A DNA stretch of 64,000 nucleotides, from positions 1,997,384-2,061,383 of the forward strand of contig JAVGVS010000021.1 of assembly GCA_032718565.1 (NCBI GenBank). Direction: 5' to 3'. The notes beneath the pieces were generated by a model. It saw nothing but the letters and a program-made list of their open reading frames with translations, was not told where the DNA came from and did no database searches. A program made the translations under genes and the position numbers. Source of the DNA: Distichodus sexfasciatus. Taxonomy: Eukaryota; Chordata; Actinopteri; Characiformes; Distichodontidae. Below, one piece after another: positions 60,101-64,000 of the stretch; the first letter of the stretch is position 1; each line of letters begins with the position of its first letter.

Positions 60101-62563
60101 ACTGGTAGTGGCTTTATCTATAGTGAAGGAACAAAGCATAAGGGCACAGTGGGAATTTATTATGTGTGAAATTAAGAATGAGCTATTTATATTATATTAT
60201 TTTATTATAGATTATTTTCTAGTCTTATTATTGTTGTGATTCACCTGTTTAGGCACAATAGCACTGGAATGTTTTTCGTAAGATAGGATTGAAGAAGTGA
60301 AATGAAACGAGGGATTCGCATTGTGACAATGCATATAGACATTTTATACAAATTGGTTTATTTTATAATTATTTGGAACTTCTTAATTTGATGTATTGAA
60401 ATGGATCTGGACTGTTCTACAATTTTGAGCCATTTGACAAAGTTCTGTAACTGCTAAACATGAAGATTTCACTGTTTAATTATTGATATTAAGCCATACT
60501 GGGTATGAGAGACCTGCTGTGCATTTTCTCCACACATCCCCACATTGCAAGGCTCTTGGTTTGTAGAGTTTTGGCTCTGCACTGTAGAGTCACTCCAACA
60601 GCTGTGAAAGCCAGGAAAATTTTAGTGTTGCCTGAGAGCTTTCAGACTTTAATGGACTCATGATGTGCCTGTTTGTGTGTGAGAGAGGCTGATCTCTTTA
60701 CTGTGTAGATAAGATGTTACACAATGGAAAGAAAAATATAAGAGCTTTTGTTATGAAGTCTAACAGGTGAATCCAGTCTCACATTTATAGTTTAAATCAT
60801 ATAAAATGAAAACTTAGAGTTGTTATTATATCAGTGGTGAACAGATTGAAAGATGAGGAACTCAGATTTAGTTTTTTGAGTTCAGACACATTAACCCGCA
60901 TTTCTCTCTCTGTCACTGCAGTCTCAGAGTTAAGGAAGCGTTTTGAGAGAATTAGCACAAGCCAGAGTGACTGCTGGGACATGAACAGGTGAGATGTTTA
61001 TCAGAGTTTATTTCATTTAAATGCTTACTGGTATCTATAGGAACATTTTGGTCATGTGTTCTCCTGTCTGTTCAACTCAAATTTAGGAAAGAGCGAATTG
61101 CAAGGCGGCTGGAAGGAATCGACACTGATGTTCAGCTGTCACTTCCAGGTGCCGGTCTGGTGACCAATCGACTTCTGGAGGAGGACACTCCCAGGTACAC
61201 TCGTGCAGCAGATTCATGCGACCCTTGCACAGGTAAGATATGAGATCTTACACAGTTTTTGTTTTCAATATGTGAGTTAAAGCATTTATAATATGAGCAT
61301 GCTATTGATCTGATTGTGTACAAAAATACAGTAACTCTTGTACAGTAATTCTCAGGGGAAAAAAAAATAACAGGAAACAAGGAAAGTTTGTTTTCAAGCC
61401 ATTTTAGTGTATAGAGGCTGTTTTGAGAAAATATGTTGAAAGTAGGGCTGACAAAGCTAACGTACACAATTATCCTGAAAACTGAAGTGTGATTATAATT
61501 TTTTTTGTGCACATTAATCATGACCAAATTTGGACCAAACTGACTGACATCTGGTTAATTACAGAGGAAAAGTAACCCTCTCATCGTGTCTGCCTAGTTC
61601 TGGCATATAAACGTAGCGTTCACATGAAACATCATTATAAAGCTGACTAGAGCAACTGAAAACCGCAAATAAGGCAGTATAAAGGGGGAAGGGATTTTGG
61701 GAAGCACTGCTGTAAATATGAATGTAGATTTAGCATAAAGTGGTAAAATCCAGTTTGAGGAAATGCTCATTTCTGTTTTAATTTCATGGTCATCTTTTTG
61801 TGGTTTCAGCAGCAGTGGCACATTTAAATGCGAATTATGAAAACCATTCTGTTACTCCCTCTTCCCTTTCAGTCCCTCTTAAGCACTTTGGCAAAGATGG
61901 TCCAGGTGCGACCGATCCAATGGCTTCAGACAGCGCAACAAGGTCCTGCTTCCGGCCAGAGCCTCAGCTCTCTCATGGCGATGACTCGTACAATCCTATC
62001 CCTGCAGACACTGCTGAGCTGGAGTCTAAGGCAGAACGCATTGCCCGCTACAAGGCCGAGCGACGCAGGCAGCTGTCTGAGCGCTACCGCATCCTTCTGG
62101 ATGAAGAAGCGGACCCCAACCACGCTGCCCACTACTCCAGAATCCGCAGAGAACCTGAGGGTTCGGACCGGCAGTACAGGATGCAGGTGGAGGGAAGAGA
62201 CGAGGCTGAGCACAATGCTTACACCTCACGCTCTCGGGCTGGCGGAACCGCTGCTCAAACTGCCGCCTCTCAGGACTATAGCAGGGAGAGGGCCGAGTCG
62301 TTCTCTGAGCATGAGAGGAGGATGAATCTGGAGAACCAGCGGAGAGCACAGGACAGGGGGCTGCAGAGGGGAGGTGGGCTTCCCTCTGACACCTCTGCCA
62401 CTTACATGGACACTTCAGGGTCCTCCAAGGCCCCAGTGGCGAGAGAACCAAACATAACAGGGATCCCAGGCTCACCTAAGGCGGGCCGACATGCCAAACA
62501 GGCCACTACTCCTGGGGATTTGTTGATAGGACAGCAGGACCACAACATTCTCCACAGACAAGG
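54138..62563 (+). CDS. SVIL: SVIL, supervillin, 5' part (six coding exons; continues past the window)
   Basis: Exons 54138-54192, 57438-57498, 58185-58276, 60922-60988, 61087-61232 and 61873-62563 have GT-AG borders and compatible phases (1,2,1,2,1,2). They give about 370 residues. The segments RKERIARRLEGI, GLVT.RLLEEDTPRY and ESKAERIARYKAERRRQL match the supervillin N-terminus. Supervillin is a villin/gelsolin-family protein that links F-actin and myosin II to membranes. This N-terminal half is disordered and charged, and the gelsolin-like and headpiece domains would be encoded downstream. Human supervillin starts MKRKERIARR. The matching methionine here is residue 90 (ATG 60981), and the frame continues 89 codons further up to MYQNPWITNYLSHVKCC. 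The upstream start is chosen because all three extra exons fit in phase. Translation may equally begin at 60981 in some transcripts. Confidence 0.9.
54193..57437 (+). other. SVIL: SVIL intron after the first coding exon
   Basis: GTGAGT to ttcaCAG. AT-rich, with a short ACTTAC repeat (54365-54400), a repeat-like patch at about 54790-54900 and a GA-rich run at 57115-57150. No exon seen. Confidence 0.6.
57438..57498 (+). CDS. SVIL: SVIL coding exon 2 of the extended N-terminus
   Basis: Acceptor tatgttcaCAG, donor TTAG|GTAAGT. Phase 1 in and 2 out. Encodes GITGETSAKSSRPKLQRKAL, basic and Ser-rich. Confidence 0.65.
57601..57680. repeat. Two-copy 40-bp tandem duplication
   Basis: 57601-57640 and 57641-57680 differ only at T/C (57615 against 57655) and at the last base. 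This is a recent duplication in a SVIL intron. Confidence 0.95.
58185..58276 (+). CDS. SVIL: SVIL coding exon 3 of the extended N-terminus
   Basis: The CT-rich tract ctctctctctctGAAG ends at 58184. The donor is AAGG|GTGAGT at 58277. It encodes FQKQFSFEDTNEAAQ and on to SPLASLPK. The alternative acceptor at 58191 (ccag) would shift the frame into a TAA in the next exon, so the AAG acceptor is preferred. Confidence 0.7.
58430..58712. mobile_element. MITE with 17-bp inverted ends
   Basis: The left end TTAGACCCCGTCCACAC and the right end, in reverse complement TTAGGCCCCATCCACAC, match at 15 of 17 bases. About 283 bp, no coding frame, no clear target duplication. Confidence 0.75.
59088..59282 (-). 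repeat. SINE family B, best-preserved copy
   Basis: Starts 'tttacatttatggcatttgg' and ends 'ttttaccactagaccagcat'. Read in reverse the latter is a tRNA-like head with an A-box-like 'ctggtctagtggtaaaa'. Confidence 0.75.
60922..60988 (+). CDS. SVIL: SVIL exon carrying the methionine matching the human start
   Basis: Acceptor tgtcactgCAG, donor ACAG|GTGAGA. Encodes VSELRKRFERISTSQ then SDCWDMN. The ATG at 60981 begins MNRKERIARRLEG when joined to the next exon, matching human MKRKERIARRLEG. The 19 codons before it in this exon are open and look coding. Confidence 0.85.
61087..61232 (+). CDS. SVIL: SVIL exon with conserved RKERIARRLEG and LLEEDTPRY segments
   Basis: Acceptor caaattTAG, donor CACAG|GTAAGA. 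Encodes residues 92 onward: RKERIARRLEGIDTD, then GLVTNRLLEEDTPRYTRA. It is the strongest single match to supervillin in the window. Confidence 0.95.
61873..62563 (+). CDS. SVIL: SVIL exon with ESKAERIARYKAERRRQL
   Basis: Encodes PLKHFGKDGPGATDP, then LESKAERIARYKAERRRQL (about residues 190-208) and the charged segment that follows (LDEEADPNHAAHYSRIRREP). It ends CAAGG|GTAAGA in phase 2. The chosen acceptor has a long pyrimidine tract (ctcttccctttCAG, 61872). Another in-frame acceptor lies 63 nt upstream as a CAGCAGCAG triplet (61807-61815), which would add 19-21 residues. The next exon is beyond the window. Confidence 0.9.
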
Positions 62564-64000
62564 GTAAGAATGCCTGAATCTGATCTTTATACACATCCAT
62601 GTTCACATACTTCCTGCTGCAGTACTCCCTCAACAAACTCGTACCACAAGATTAGCATCTCTCCCGTGTCAGATTTGTACTTTTCCTCCTCCTGTCTTTC
62701 CATTCTGATCATTTAGTCTCTTTGTAATGGTTCTAACAGGCTCTTCCAGTAGAAGCTGGGAATCACACTGGTCCGTTTAATTGCTGATCCACACCACTGA
62801 GCATTGTTTGTGTCAAAATGTGACGTTTTTTTGGGACTCTTTATTAGGGGTGCACGATAAGGGAATTATTGGCTGATACCGATATTTCCGTGCTTATTTC
62901 TGCCGATACCGATGCCAATAAATGAGGAAGGAAGACTTGCACGCATAAAGACAAGACATTTTGCTCGCCAAAGTTCCATTTTGTGCTCAAAACTCTGACA
63001 TTTCTAACACAGCATCAAGTCAAGCGATCATGAAAGCAAAGTCGAGCGAAGGCAGAGCAGTTTGAGTGTAGTGCACAACATTTTAAGAAAAAGTCTCTTC
63101 CCACCCTATGTAGTGTACCAAGTCAAATAAGACGCGTTGACACTCCAATCTGCACTACATAGTGCGTAGAGAGCCGTAAAGCTACGACCTCAGCTATTTC
63201 CTGAGATGCATACTACAGCATAGAAAAGTATGATAAGAGCGCTGTAACTATCATACTATTAAGTGTGGTCATGCGCAGCTCGGGACACAGCCCAAGTGCG
63301 AATTCACATTCGCAAAGTGAGGCAAACACGCAATTTTATTTTTTCGTGCATGCAGGCAGAGTTGAGTGTGTACAGACAAGAGATTTTGCTCATGAACATT
63401 CCACTGCATGCTCAGAATTTAGGTATAAAATAATGCAATACATTTTAAGACAGAAGGCGAGTAGAAAAGGGCCGTAGAAAATCCCACCTCAGACTTTGGC
63501 CTTTCCGACGTACGGTAAATATCAGGCAAATCTAAGCATTGGTCTGATACCGATTACTTAAAAAAAAGCAATTATCGGCCAATTCAGATATGACGCCGAT
63601 ATTATTGTGCATCCCTACTCTTTACTCATAATTAGATCCTCTTCAGGTCTCCTGCTTCAGATTTCCAAGCAAAGTAGAAACAGTTTAAACTAATGAGATG
63701 TTTGTGGAGATTTTCTGGCTTTTCTGTTGTTGAATATTCAGGTGCTGCTTGTTGTGGTTCCATTTTTAGTACGAGGCCTCTGGCTCTCAGGTGCAGAGTT
63801 TTAGGATTTTTATCTTTGCACAGTGTGTGTTGCATATGGTGTGGATTAAACTGTGTGATTTTGGCTCAGCAAGCGTGTAGATCCACACAATCTCCTTTGT
63901 TGATCCAGATAACCTCCTATCATGACTTTTTGCCAATGTCTATAAAGCAACACTGTTGTCCAATTCTTGTATGTTTCCACATTGGTCATTCTGGATTTTA
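62564..64000 (+). other. SVIL: SVIL intron, running off the window
   Basis: Begins GTAAGA. It holds the hAT element at 62845-63617. No further exon recognised before the edge. Confidence 0.7.
62845..63617. mobile_element. Non-autonomous hAT element with 8-bp target duplication
   Basis: Ends TAGGGGTGCACGATA and TATTGTGCATCCCTA are inverted repeats with two mismatches. The subterminal sequence carries GCCGATACCGAT-type repeats on both sides. Flanking octamers CTCTTTAT (62837-62844) and CTCTTTAC (63618-63625) match at 7 of 8 bases, as expected for hAT insertion. The 773-bp interior has no transposase frame, so it depended on an autonomous relative. Confidence 0.88.

Larger units (their letters stand above)
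58277..60921 (+). other. SVIL: SVIL intron with MITE and SINE insertions
   Basis: GTGAGT to tcactgCAG. Contains the MITE at 58430 and a family B SINE at 59088. Nothing else recognised. Confidence 0.7.

Noticed and set aside
61926..62475. Minus-strand and alternate-phase frames over the SVIL exon
   Set aside because: Shadows of the real plus-strand SVIL frame, which carries the conserved ESKAERIARYKAERRRQL.

Overview
This window reads as nuclear DNA of a ray-finned (teleost) fish. The evidence is two vertebrate genes split by GT-AG introns, dense tRNA-derived SINEs, hAT-type and other short DNA transposons, and many (CA)n and (CT)n arrays. Species cannot be fixed from sequence alone. There are no bacterial operons, tRNA or rRNA genes, CRISPR arrays or viral genes that I can support.

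Two plus-strand genes are present, in the order and orientation known from human chromosome 10p11 (JCAD next to SVIL). (1) JCAD (KIAA1462) is complete. A CpG-rich promoter and leader region lies at about 9.04-9.65 kb. A 12-kb first intron follows, then three coding exons (21725-22083, 23210-27138, 27672-27706). Together they encode 1440 residues. A 3' UTR runs to an AATAAA at 29631. (2) SVIL (supervillin) is present only at its 5' end. Six coding exons (54138-54192, 57438-57498, 58185-58276, 60922-60988, 61087-61232, about 61873-62563) join in frame and encode roughly the first 370 residues. The gelsolin-like repeats and villin headpiece must lie beyond the right edge.

Layout: 1-9.0 kb is intergenic with SINEs and GT-rich repeats. 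9.0-29.65 kb is JCAD, with an hAT element and a SINE cluster in intron 1. 29.65-38.27 kb is intergenic, with a SINE group and a mariner transposase relic. 38.28-38.61 kb is a CpG-rich block with donor sites, probably a distal SVIL promoter and leader exon. 38.6-54.1 kb is a presumed SVIL 5' intron or upstream region containing a few orphan exon-like segments. 54.1-64 kb is the SVIL 5' coding region, with a full hAT element in the last intron.

Both proteins act at the cell cortex: JCAD at endothelial junctions and supervillin at the actin-myosin-membrane interface. They are separate genes, and I see no joint system. The most interesting observation is that the fish SVIL frame continues 89 codons upstream of the methionine matching the human start. 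A second, more speculative one is a group of exon-like segments at 48.2-48.8 kb.
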